The notes under the pieces were generated by a model. It saw only the letters and a list, made by a program, of their open reading frames with translations. It had not been told where the DNA came from and ran no database searches. Positions 44,774 to 52,842 of a stretch of DNA of 58,326 nt are shown one piece after another (position 1 is the first letter of the stretch; the number at the start of each line of letters is the position of its first letter). This DNA comes from Candidatus Riflebacteria bacterium HGW-Riflebacteria-2. Lineage in GTDB: Bacteria; Muiribacteriota; Ozemobacteria; Ozemobacterales; Ozemobacteraceae. The stretch spans positions 1 through 58,326 of the forward strand of contig PGYA01000047.1 of the NCBI GenBank assembly GCA_002839435.1, written 5' to 3'. Position numbers and translations under genes: made by a program.

Positions 44774-46684
44774 ATGATGAGAACAAAACTGGCTGTTTTA
44801 TTAGTATTCCTGTTGGTGGCATCCGGCGGCTTTGCGCAGTCCCTGAAACCCCTGAAGGGTATCTCAATATTGCTTGACCCAGGGCATGGCGGAGCTGATC
44901 CCGGTGCAGTAGGCCCGACCGGACTCAAAGAATCGGTCGTTAACCTGAGAGTTGCGCGCTATCTGCGTGATCTTCTACAGGCCGACGGGGCCGATGTTTT
45001 GATGACGCGCGACAGCGATGTATACCTCTCTCTGGCAGAACGCGTCGCATTAGCCCAAGAGCATAAACCCGACCTGTTCGTGTCAATTCATCATAACGCT
45101 TCACTTAAACCCAGAGAGTCCAATCGCAGCGAAATATACTACAACGCCATCGACCGCGGTGTTTCACAAAAAATTGGCAACAGCATGATGAGCGAACTTG
45201 CCAAATGGGGATTTGGTGAAGAATCGATCATTGTACCGGCGGGTTTTTTCGTGCTGCGCAATAACCCGTCGCCATCTGTTCTCACTGAGGGTGGCTATAT
45301 AAGCATTCCCAAGATCGAACAGGAACTGAAAACCGGAAAATCCCTGACAAATCAGGCACAGGCACTTCGACTCGCCATACGCGAGACCTTTAAAGAGGGT
45401 GTGCTGCGGGTCAAATTCATTGTTTCAGAAGAACCGATCAAAATCGACACTCCTTTTTTCAACCTGATTTTCACAGCCAATCGCCCGATAGACAAAGTAA
45501 TCGCCCGAATCATGCCAGAGAGAGCCTCGGGATTCGGCTTCGACAGTCTGCCATCAGTTGGCAGCACCTACCGCCTCTACAACACCGAACCTCTGGCCAG
45601 CGGCAACTATGAAATCCAGCTGACCTTTACCGGTCGTGACGGCAGCATTTCGGCACGTACTCTGCTGCGCCTGCAGGTAAATCTACCGGTAGCCAACAGC
45701 GCAGTAGTTCCGATCGCGCCTTTTATACCGGAAGGTTACAAGGGTCGTTTCCCGGTGCGGGTAATATTACGCGACGACATGAAACGTCTGAACAATCGCT
45801 CTATACCAGTTTCACTGCTTTACGGTAAAAATTCCGCGAGCATTGCAGACACCTCCGAAAAAGGCGATTCTACACTTTATCTCGATCTCGCCGGTGATGA
45901 AAGTGATCCCCTCAATGTCAAACTGTTTGCTGACGGCCAGATGATATCAGAGACCAGCATTCGCGTGCGTCCGACAACAAGTCGTTTCGTGCTTGGCAGA
46001 TTGACAGACCCGCATGGCAACGGAATTGTCAACGCGAAAGTTCTGTATGGTGTTGACAGCAGGGCAATAACCGGACCAGAAGGATTTTTCTTCGTAGAAT
46101 ACCCGATGATTTACGGCAACATGAAACTCGAGATCGTAGCGCCACTCGGGTATGAAAACAGTGAATACTGGGTTCGCACCAAAGGCGAACCTGTAGTATT
46201 ACTGTCAGTAGCTGTCAATCCGATTTCAGACAGACTGCTCGCTAAGCGCATCGCGATCATGGCGCCGCTGAGTTTCGACAATCTTATCCGCAAGCTGGTG
46301 AAGCCGCTGATGAGCGCAGGAGCAGAAGTTGTGCGTCTCAATTTCCCAGAGCATCAGAGCCGACCGGAATATCAATCGGTTCTTGAGGCCAACCTCGCCG
46401 AGAACCTTGACATGTTGCTCTCGTTCAAGCGTGAAATCAGCGGTGCCATCGAGGTTCGTCATTATCACCGCGGTGGTCGCGGCAAGCTGCTGGCAGATGC
46501 CCTTAAATTCAGTCTGGCAGCCGAAACCCCGCCAATCAACATAAAAACCTGCGCCGGTAGCGACTATGAAATAAGTCATACTGGAGTCACAGCAGTGGTA
46601 ATAGCTTTTCCCGAACAGATGCCACCTGATTACCCTGAAAAACTGGTGGCTCATCTTATCCAGGTACTTAAAACCGGATTCTAA
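44774..46684 (+). CDS. N-acetylmuramoyl-L-alanine amidase with long C-terminal beta region
   Basis: The 636-residue exported enzyme has a signal peptide (about 1-22) and an Amidase_3 domain (about 30-205) with LLDPGHGGADPGAVG and SIHHNAS supplying zinc ligands and a later Glu in LTEGGYIS. The remaining ~430 residues have no peptidoglycan-binding repeat I recognise. They look like beta-sandwich domains, including a carboxypeptidase-regulatory-like segment near 405-470, followed by an alpha/beta end. It is first in a tightly packed five-gene run ending in the Cas6e-like gene. Confidence 0.85.
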   Translation: MMRTKLAVLLVFLLVASGGFAQSLKPLKGISILLDPGHGGADPGAVGPTGLKESVVNLRVARYLRDLLQADGADVLMTRDSDVYLSLAERVALAQEHKPDLFVSIHHNASLKPRESNRSEIYYNAIDRGVSQKIGNSMMSELAKWGFGEESIIVPAGFFVLRNNPSPSVLTEGGYISIPKIEQELKTGKSLTNQAQALRLAIRETFKEGVLRVKFIVSEEPIKIDTPFFNLIFTANRPIDKVIARIMPERASGFGFDSLPSVGSTYRLYNTEPLASGNYEIQLTFTGRDGSISARTLLRLQVNLPVANSAVVPIAPFIPEGYKGRFPVRVILRDDMKRLNNRSIPVSLLYGKNSASIADTSEKGDSTLYLDLAGDESDPLNVKLFADGQMISETSIRVRPTTSRFVLGRLTDPHGNGIVNAKVLYGVDSRAITGPEGFFFVEYPMIYGNMKLEIVAPLGYENSEYWVRTKGEPVVLLSVAVNPISDRLLAKRIAIMAPLSFDNLIRKLVKPLMSAGAEVVRLNFPEHQSRPEYQSVLEANLAENLDMLLSFKREISGAIEVRHYHRGGRGKLLADALKFSLAAETPPINIKTCAGSDYEISHTGVTAVVIAFPEQMPPDYPEKLVAHLIQVLKTGF

Positions 46685-46703
46685 CCCAATCATCAGAGGA
46701 AAT

Positions 46704-47579
46704 ATGGAACAGGAAAAAACGAACTCGCCGACCCCCGATGAACTCTACAAAAAAGAAATTACCTGCCAGAGCTGCGGCCGTTTTGTCGGCGTCTATACAC
46801 GCTGCCCATACTGCCTGGCGCTGACCGAAAAACGACTGTCGATAAGGGTATTCAAAACCATCGCAGTTCTGACTTCGACTGTTGGCCTGATCATGCTGCT
46901 GTTTTTTGCCCGGTCAGTTAAGACGCCTGAAGTTAAAATTGCAGATCTTGGACCGCTCAGCAATTTTGCGCATGTCAGAATTGTCGGCGAAGTCGCAACG
47001 AACTACGGTATTCACCCCAAATGGGGTTCGCTGGGTTTTATCATCAAACAGACCGGCGAGAAATCGGAAGATACGATCAGAGTCTCTGCCTACGCCAAGG
47101 TTGCCAAAGAGATCGAAGCCAAAAAGATGATTCCTGAGGTAGGCGATCTGGTATCTGTCGAAGGCCAGGTGCGTTTTCAGAAAGACACTCCGAGCATGCT
47201 GCTCAATGCTTACGAGCATATTGCCTTTATCAAGCGCGCTCCCGAGAAGAAGAAAACACCGGTCCAATCAGTAGAACCAACTCAGATAAATGCCGACATG
47301 ACCGACCAGATAATCAATACCACCGGCAGCGTTATCAGCACCAAAGTTTTTGAAGGTAAAGGCGTGATAGTAAACATCGACGACGGAAAGAGTGGTTTTC
47401 CGGTATGGGTGCCCGACTTCTGCCGTGATGACAAAAGTCCCATAAACCCAGGTGATCTCATCGAGGCAACCGGCTTGATAAAGCTGTTCAAAGGCAAACT
47501 TGAACTCGAGGTCAACAAGAAGGGATCTTTCAAAGTAGTGTCGAAGGTCAGCACCGACGAAACGACGGAGGAAGAGTAA
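46704..47579 (+). CDS. Membrane-anchored zinc-ribbon protein with predicted OB folds
   Basis: The 291-residue protein begins with a four-Cys ribbon (Cys21, Cys24, Cys34, Cys37), followed by one membrane helix (about 49-70). The rest reads as two OB-like beta barrels, about 80-165 (RIVGEVATNYGI, VEGQVRF) and 195-285 (NTTGSVISTKVFEGKG, EATGLIKLFKGKLELEV). OB folds often bind nucleic acid or act in envelope proteins; I cannot assign a ligand. It sits 19 bases after the amidase and one base before the next gene. Confidence 0.6.
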   Translation: MEQEKTNSPTPDELYKKEITCQSCGRFVGVYTRCPYCLALTEKRLSIRVFKTIAVLTSTVGLIMLLFFARSVKTPEVKIADLGPLSNFAHVRIVGEVATNYGIHPKWGSLGFIIKQTGEKSEDTIRVSAYAKVAKEIEAKKMIPEVGDLVSVEGQVRFQKDTPSMLLNAYEHIAFIKRAPEKKKTPVQSVEPTQINADMTDQIINTTGSVISTKVFEGKGVIVNIDDGKSGFPVWVPDFCRDDKSPINPGDLIEATGLIKLFKGKLELEVNKKGSFKVVSKVSTDETTEEE

Positions 47580-47580
47580 G

Positions 47581-48927
47581 ATGGCAATACTCGAAACCCT
47601 GCTGAATCCAGCATATCTCGACTTGTTCTATTTCACAGCGCTGGGTGTGATCTTTTCATGTGCCATTTCTTTCCTGCCCGCTCTACACATCTACAACGTG
47701 ATCGGCATCTTTCTGCTGGTCATACTCAAGTTTGAAGCGACGATGGCCCCGATGCAGCTGATTGCGTTGTGCATCGGCATGATCGTAGGCTATTCGATTC
47801 TCAATACAGTGCCGGCGACCTATTTCGGCCCTGGCGACGAGAGCTTGTCGTATTATATTCTGCCGAGCGCAGCCTGGGTCGCCAAAGGGCGCGGTTTCGA
47901 ATCGATTCTGCTCACCGGCGTCGGCGCAATCGGCGGCATCATACTGCTGGCAGTGCTGGCTCCAGCCTTTCTCTGGTTTATGCCCGGGCTGAAGTCTATT
48001 ACCAGTCCGCACATGTTCTGGATTCTGGGCTCCGTCATCTCGTATATGATTCTATCAGAATGGCCCAAGGGAGTAAGTCAATCAGAGAACTGCTGGGAAA
48101 ACTTTCTCGAAGGCTGGAAGTTTCTTGGCATCGGCATCGCAACCTTTCTGCTTTCCGGTCTACTCGGCTTTATCGTCATGGCGAAAACGCTTGTTCCAAT
48201 CGAATTCGCTTTTCAGAGCATTACACCAGTATTTGTCGGGCTTTTCGCGATACCCTGGCTGATTACCAATATCATCAACATCGGGCAGATACCCAAGCAA
48301 CATGATCCCGAGTCGATCGAACTCGACTGGGGTCTCGTCTGCCGCGGCACTTTTGGCGGCTTTCTCGGTGGCTTTTTCGCGGCTTATGTGCCGATCGTCA
48401 CCGCCGGCGTCGGTGGCCTGATGGCCGGTCACGCCACGGCACAGCGCGATGGCAGACTGTTCGTGATGTCTTATGGTACCTGCAAAACCGTATACTATGT
48501 CGGCTCTTTTCTGCTGTTCTTCATACCGGGGCTGAGCCTGACCCGCGGCGGTCTGGCCTGGATCGTCACACCGGTCGTATCGGTTCTCACTCTCAAGGAA
48601 TACGCACTGTTTGTTGCATTGATGCTTTTTGCTGCCGGCATGGCCTATCTGATGCTGGCTCCTTTTACCCGCATGTGCATCTGGATAGTCGAAAAAATCG
48701 CATATTTCTGGGTATCGGTGATTGCGCTTCTTATTGTTATTCCGGCGGTATTCGTATTTACCAGCTGGGGGGGACTGGCCATAATGACAGTTGCCACTGG
48801 TATCGGACTGTTGCCGGTAATGTTTCAGGCGCGAAGAATGAACCTCATGGGTGTTCTTCTGCTTCCGGTCTGCATCAATATGGCAGGTTACGGAAACGAC
48901 GTAATGAGATTTCTGGGGTTGATATGA
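47581..48927 (+). CDS. TctA-family-like (PF01970 type) integral membrane protein
   Basis: The 448-residue protein has about ten hydrophobic helices. The segments around SFLPALHIYNVIGI and TVPATYFGPGDESLSYYILP, followed by GRGFESILLTGVGAIGG, resemble the TctA/DUF112 permease family, especially its stand-alone archaeal-type members. No TctB or TctC partner is nearby, so carboxylate uptake cannot be assumed. It is the third gene of the run, with one-base gaps on both sides. Confidence 0.6.
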   Translation: MAILETLLNPAYLDLFYFTALGVIFSCAISFLPALHIYNVIGIFLLVILKFEATMAPMQLIALCIGMIVGYSILNTVPATYFGPGDESLSYYILPSAAWVAKGRGFESILLTGVGAIGGIILLAVLAPAFLWFMPGLKSITSPHMFWILGSVISYMILSEWPKGVSQSENCWENFLEGWKFLGIGIATFLLSGLLGFIVMAKTLVPIEFAFQSITPVFVGLFAIPWLITNIINIGQIPKQHDPESIELDWGLVCRGTFGGFLGGFFAAYVPIVTAGVGGLMAGHATAQRDGRLFVMSYGTCKTVYYVGSFLLFFIPGLSLTRGGLAWIVTPVVSVLTLKEYALFVALMLFAAGMAYLMLAPFTRMCIWIVEKIAYFWVSVIALLIVIPAVFVFTSWGGLAIMTVATGIGLLPVMFQARRMNLMGVLLLPVCINMAGYGNDVMRFLGLI

Positions 48928-48928
48928 T

Positions 48929-50038
48929 ATGAAGGGATTCACTCATTTTATTTCCGGTATCGCTGTAGCAAGTTTCTTTCCACAGGCTGTTCACATGGCA
49001 TCGCAGGAACAGTCTTTCATACTGTGTCTGGGCGGCATCTTTGGCATCATGCCGGATACGCTCGATTTCAAGTTCGCCAAGTATTTTCACAAGTCTGATT
49101 TTGAAATCAAACCTGACCCAAACAACCTCGACGCCATGGTAATCGCCGAAACTGTTGCCAAGGCAATTAGAAAAGCTGAGCAGGAAGGGCGCGGCACCGT
49201 ACAACTGCACACCATGCAGCTCGGTTCTAACTTGTGGCGCAGTTACACGCTGGCCTTTGATTCTGCCACCAGCGAAGTCGTGGTCGATATCGGGCCCGAG
49301 GTAGATACAGGCCAGGTTCCGTTCGAGGGCACTGAACTTAAGGATCCGACAAAAGCCCACGCCAGAGTTAAGGTAGAAAGCCAGTTTTTTCAACAGTTCG
49401 ATAAAAAATCGCAGATCGCGATAATGAGCGGGCCCTGCTTCGAGTTTGTCAAACGCGGCGAAGGCAAGATCGAAATCGTGTTTCTCCCCTGGCACCGCAC
49501 CTGGTCGCACAGTTTTACTCTTGGCATGCTGATAGCAGTGCTGGTGGGCCTGTTCACATTCTTCATGGTTCCCGAAGGGCCTAACCCTGAGCTTTACAGT
49601 ATTCCAAGATGGATGCTGTATCCTCTTATCATTCTGTTTGGCTCGATGGTTCATATAATAGAAGATTCAACCGGTTTCATGGGTAACAACCTGTTTTACC
49701 CGTTCACCAAAGACCGAACCAACGGACTTGGCCTGATGAGCGCCGCCGAAGCGATTCCGAATTTTCTCTTTGTCTGGACCTCGATAATCTGCATTCTCTA
49801 TAACCTCGACCGTTTCAGATGGGCACCCGAATCGACACCGCCCGGTATCGAAAATCCGACCACCTTCTTTTTCTGGTTTTATGCGATTCCGCTCGCGGTA
49901 ATGGCCTATTTCTTTTTTAAAGGCAAAAAGGCTAAAGGCAAGGACAAGGACAAGGGCAAGGGCAAGGGCAAACCTTATTCGTCAGATTTCGATTCTGCAA
50001 CTTCAGTTGAACGCGAAACTGACGCGTCGGTGATTTGA
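48929..50038 (+). CDS. YdjM-like (DUF457) membrane-bound hydrolase-family protein
   Basis: The 369-residue protein opens MKGFTHFISGIAVASFF and has MPDTLDFKF and HRTWSHSFTLG (about 189-199), the His/Asp pattern of inner-membrane metal-dependent hydrolases such as YdjM. It has about five membrane helices. A soluble insertion (about 55-165) lies between the first and later helices. The C-terminus carries a hexanucleotide-encoded Lys/Gly/Asp run, KGKDKDKGKGKGK (49938-49971). It starts just after the TctA-like stop and ends one base before the Cas6e-like start. Confidence 0.65.
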   Translation: MKGFTHFISGIAVASFFPQAVHMASQEQSFILCLGGIFGIMPDTLDFKFAKYFHKSDFEIKPDPNNLDAMVIAETVAKAIRKAEQEGRGTVQLHTMQLGSNLWRSYTLAFDSATSEVVVDIGPEVDTGQVPFEGTELKDPTKAHARVKVESQFFQQFDKKSQIAIMSGPCFEFVKRGEGKIEIVFLPWHRTWSHSFTLGMLIAVLVGLFTFFMVPEGPNPELYSIPRWMLYPLIILFGSMVHIIEDSTGFMGNNLFYPFTKDRTNGLGLMSAAEAIPNFLFVWTSIICILYNLDRFRWAPESTPPGIENPTTFFFWFYAIPLAVMAYFFFKGKKAKGKDKDKGKGKGKPYSSDFDSATSVERETDASVI

Positions 50039-50039
50039 G

Positions 50040-50633
50040 ATGTACAGCAGCAGATTTCTGCTTAACCGGCAGAAGATAATCAATCCACCAGAAATTCATA
50101 AGGCAATAGCGAGTTATTTCAGTGAACTGCCGACAGATGCAAAAAATGAGTTCTTTTACCGGCTTGAATGGTACAAAATCGGCATATCTGTTCCATTTAC
50201 CGTCTATTCAACAAACTCGCCGGTAGTGCGTCTAATGCCCGAATGCCAGTTGCTGGAAACAAATGAACTGGCAGACCTGGCAGACAACAAGTATTACGAT
50301 TTTGCGATATTTGCAGCGCCGCCGTTCGATGACGACTGGGATCCGGTAAAAGATAAAAAACGCATAATCGACTGGCTTACGACTGAGTTAAAAAGCGCGG
50401 GCAAAATCATGAACCACTGTCTTGGACCTAACAATCGTATTTACTACGAATCTGACGGTGAGCAGCTTCAGTTACAGACGGTCACGATCAATGGAACGCT
50501 TGAGGTCAAAGACCTCGGCCAACTTGAGAAGCTGCGACAGAACCCGCTGGGTAGACACCCGGAGCTCGGCTGTGGCTTACTCGAACTTACCGCCCGCAGC
50601 GAATATGCCGGCAAGGTCTGCTGCCGCCTCTGA
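50040..50633 (+). CDS. Stand-alone Cas6e/CasE-like protein (predicted RNA endonuclease)
   Basis: The 197-residue protein has the length and order of blocks of Cas6e, the type I-E crRNA-processing endonuclease. It begins MYSSRFLL; His20 in PPEIHKAI falls at the position of the catalytic His20 of E. coli CasE; FFYRLEW follows where CasE has its first core strand. The C-terminal part has LQTVTINGTLEVKDLGQL, then GRHPELGCGLLEL, which aligns with the CasE glycine-rich loop ending MGCGLL. I aligned these from memory of CasE. No other cas gene or repeat array is in the window. It is last of a five-gene run and followed by a terminator hairpin. Confidence 0.8.
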   Translation: MYSSRFLLNRQKIINPPEIHKAIASYFSELPTDAKNEFFYRLEWYKIGISVPFTVYSTNSPVVRLMPECQLLETNELADLADNKYYDFAIFAAPPFDDDWDPVKDKKRIIDWLTTELKSAGKIMNHCLGPNNRIYYESDGEQLQLQTVTINGTLEVKDLGQLEKLRQNPLGRHPELGCGLLELTARSEYAGKVCCRL

Positions 50634-50648
50634 CTTGAACCAAACGAT

Positions 50649-50679
50649 AAAGCGATCCGGCATCGAGCTGGATCGCTTT
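50649..50679. terminator. Hairpin terminator between convergent genes
   Basis: AAAGCGATCC and GGATCGCTTT form a perfect 10-base stem around an 11-base loop. The T-run is interrupted (TTTGTATTTG), so efficiency may be moderate. It closes the Cas6e-like operon and may also serve the minus-strand TPR gene. Confidence 0.65.
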
Positions 50680-50702
50680 GTATTTGTGCAGAGTCTTATG
50701 AA

Positions 50703-51674
50703 TCAGGGGACGAGGGGGGGAGCAGTTGCGGTTACGGCCTGACTTTCGGCCAATGGTGCGGCCTCGGTCAATGCGGTTTTGGGTGCAGATGTGCTCTCAG
50801 CTTTTTCAGCAGAGGCCTCGATGATAGTTGCTTTTTTCAGAGAAGCCTTGTTTATATCGGCTTCGGCTTTCGCCCTGGACCTAACCTTCCCGTTCCCTTT
50901 CACTGTGTCATTAATTTTTGCCGGCGGAGCGGTGTCTATCTCTTTGTAGCCGCTCATAAACTGCTCAAAACTGGTTCTCTGTCCTTCAATAACCATGATG
51001 CCACTGCCAGTTGCCGGTTTTTCAGAACCAGACTTAACTTTGCTGGTGTCAGATTCAGCTACTCCGCCGCTGGTACTGCCGGTATGTGACATTTCAGAGT
51101 CGAAACCGTCTGCGAGATCACTGCCGCTGAAGCGCCCGGCGAGAAATTCACGTGCCATTCTACCCCAAGCACTGTTGGGATCGACCTTTGCGTATTCTGC
51201 CAGGTATTTGTGGGTCAGCCCCGTATCGCCGAGTCGATAGGAAATGCATGCCATGTTCCAGAGCGATTCGTAATCAGAACGGTCTCGCTGCCAGGTCTGG
51301 GTATACCAGTAAAGAGCCTCGCGTGGCTGCCCGTTTCGCATACAGGTAACGGCAAGCTTACGGGTGATCTTGGCGGATGCCGGGTTTTTGCGGTGGTAAC
51401 GCATCAGTACCGGAATCATGCGCGGAGACTCGCTTTTCTGCATTATGCGTGGGTGCAGAAGGTCTTCAGGCTGCATCAACTGGCGCGGTGGTTCAACGTG
51501 GTAAACCTTCGGCGTAACCGTTCTGTGACGACGCGGACCTGGTTCTTTCGGCAGATTCTCCATTATAAAGTCACCCTTATAACCGAGTTCCCTGACGAGT
51601 TCATGCAGGCTCTGTTCAGCGCTGACCGGCGCGCAAAGCAGCCCCAGCATTACAGGAATCAGAATTTTTTTCAT
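50703..51674 (-). CDS. Exported TPR-containing protein of unknown function
   Basis: The 323-residue protein has a signal peptide (about 1-19, cleavage near VSA). Residues about 85-185 form two to three TPR-like helix pairs (ALYWYTQTWQRDRSDYESLWNMA). The rest is low-complexity Ser/Thr/Lys/Ala-rich and probably disordered. It is convergent with the Cas6e-like operon. TPRs suggest an envelope scaffold role, but no partner is evident. Confidence 0.6.
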   Translation of the reverse strand: MKKILIPVMLGLLCAPVSAEQSLHELVRELGYKGDFIMENLPKEPGPRRHRTVTPKVYHVEPPRQLMQPEDLLHPRIMQKSESPRMIPVLMRYHRKNPASAKITRKLAVTCMRNGQPREALYWYTQTWQRDRSDYESLWNMACISYRLGDTGLTHKYLAEYAKVDPNSAWGRMAREFLAGRFSGSDLADGFDSEMSHTGSTSGGVAESDTSKVKSGSEKPATGSGIMVIEGQRTSFEQFMSGYKEIDTAPPAKINDTVKGNGKVRSRAKAEADINKASLKKATIIEASAEKAESTSAPKTALTEAAPLAESQAVTATAPPLVP

Positions 51675-51855
51675 ACAATTTCCTGAATTTAGTCTTGAAG
51701 CAAATAATGCTTCTGATTAGTTTTCGGCAGATTTCGCCAATTTTTCATCTATTTTTTTAGTTTATACTATGCTAAGCTGATAGACAATACATTCTTGAGA
51801 TGGAACAGTTCTTGCGGTTCATTGTCGGTTCGAGACTGTACAGGAGTTATATAAG

Positions 51856-52602
51856 ATGAACAATAAGCGAGCAAACGCATTCAGACTTGTTCTGGCACTG
51901 GTTGCCGGTATCAGCGTATCAATTTTTCTGACAGGCTGCCCGGAAGGCGGCGGCGGTGGTGGCGGAGGTACCCCTCCGGTTTATGTCGATCCTGTACATA
52001 CCAGTTTCAGTCTGCAGCCTGCGCAGATTTATGAGACTGGCCGGGCTTATACAGTATCCGCCCAAGTTCGAGAGACACGCGGAGATGAGATTGCAATCAG
52101 TCTCATGCACACCTACCGCACCCTCACAGCCAGGTCTGCTAATTCAACAAATCCTTATGCCGACAACTATTACGACACTGAACAGAGTTACAATTATTAC
52201 TCAGGCGTGCCGGCACAGGTAAACTGCGATATGTTCATACGCGGCAACCCTGGCACGATAGATGACACAACAAGCCCTGCATATACCTTCAACGTTATAA
52301 AAGGCTATGGAACCCGCACGATCAGAACTCAGGTCATGGTTGGTCGCGAGGGTGAAAGCAAGCCGGCGATATTTAATGGCTTGTTCATATCATACAGTGA
52401 TTACCGCAGCTGGGTTATGAACGGCAAAGTTGGCGTAAAATACTGGACTCGCCTGGAAGGTTACGATTACAAGCTGAAAGATACCTACAACATCTATATT
52501 CCGCTAGAAATCTACTTTGCCGGCGCGATGCTGCCATCAGGCGACAGCACAAACCCGTATTATGATGATGACAATACCAATCCGTATAACCCCTTCGACT
52601 GA
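51856..52602 (+). CDS. Glycine-rich-linker lipoprotein of unknown function
   Basis: The 248-residue protein has a lipoprotein signal ending FLTGC, with Cys28 as the lipidation site. A run of eight glycines follows, coded by GGN triplets at about 51946-51969, then a beta-rich domain. It has Tyr/Asn/Asp-rich repeats (NSTNPYADNYYD and STNPYYDDDNTNPYN), the latter at the extreme C-terminus. I do not recognise the family. The start has CAGGAG nine bases upstream. It may display a surface domain on a flexible stalk. Confidence 0.65.
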   Translation: MNNKRANAFRLVLALVAGISVSIFLTGCPEGGGGGGGGTPPVYVDPVHTSFSLQPAQIYETGRAYTVSAQVRETRGDEIAISLMHTYRTLTARSANSTNPYADNYYDTEQSYNYYSGVPAQVNCDMFIRGNPGTIDDTTSPAYTFNVIKGYGTRTIRTQVMVGREGESKPAIFNGLFISYSDYRSWVMNGKVGVKYWTRLEGYDYKLKDTYNIYIPLEIYFAGAMLPSGDSTNPYYDDDNTNPYNPFD

Positions 52603-52615
52603 ATTTAAATTCAGT
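52598..52615. other. Perfect 18-base palindrome over the lipoprotein stop codon
   Basis: ACTGAATTT is followed directly by its reverse complement and includes the TGA stop. There is no T-run, so it is a weak terminator candidate or an mRNA 3' stabiliser. Confidence 0.45.
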
Positions 52616-52634
52616 ATCAGTTACGTAGTTCGCT

Positions 52635-52715
52635 GTCATTGCGAGGCGGGCGAAGCCCAACGAAGCAATCTCATGAACATAAAGATTGCTTCGTCGCTAC
52701 GCTCCTCGCAATGAC
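52635..52715. repeat. MITE-like inverted repeat (GTCATTGCGAG family), copy 2
   Basis: Ends GTCATTGCGAGG and CCTCGCAATGAC are perfect inverted repeats, and internal GAAGCAATCT is mirrored by AGATTGCTTCG. The element is better preserved than the copy at 36313-36389. It occupies most of the gap between the lipoprotein and TPR genes. Confidence 0.82.
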
Positions 52716-52842
52716 GTAAAATGCATGAAGAGCTAAATGATAGATTACGATTACGAGCACGAGCACGAAAATTGTAGCAAAATGGCGGCGAGGAGCCGAT
52801 AAACAGAATATACATGAGTGAGAGAAATAAGGAGAACAGAAG

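Noticed and set aside
50634..52842. Possible CRISPR array near the Cas6e-like gene
   Set aside because: No regularly spaced direct repeats of 25-40 bases are present here or elsewhere; only dispersed palindromes and short coding repeats are seen.
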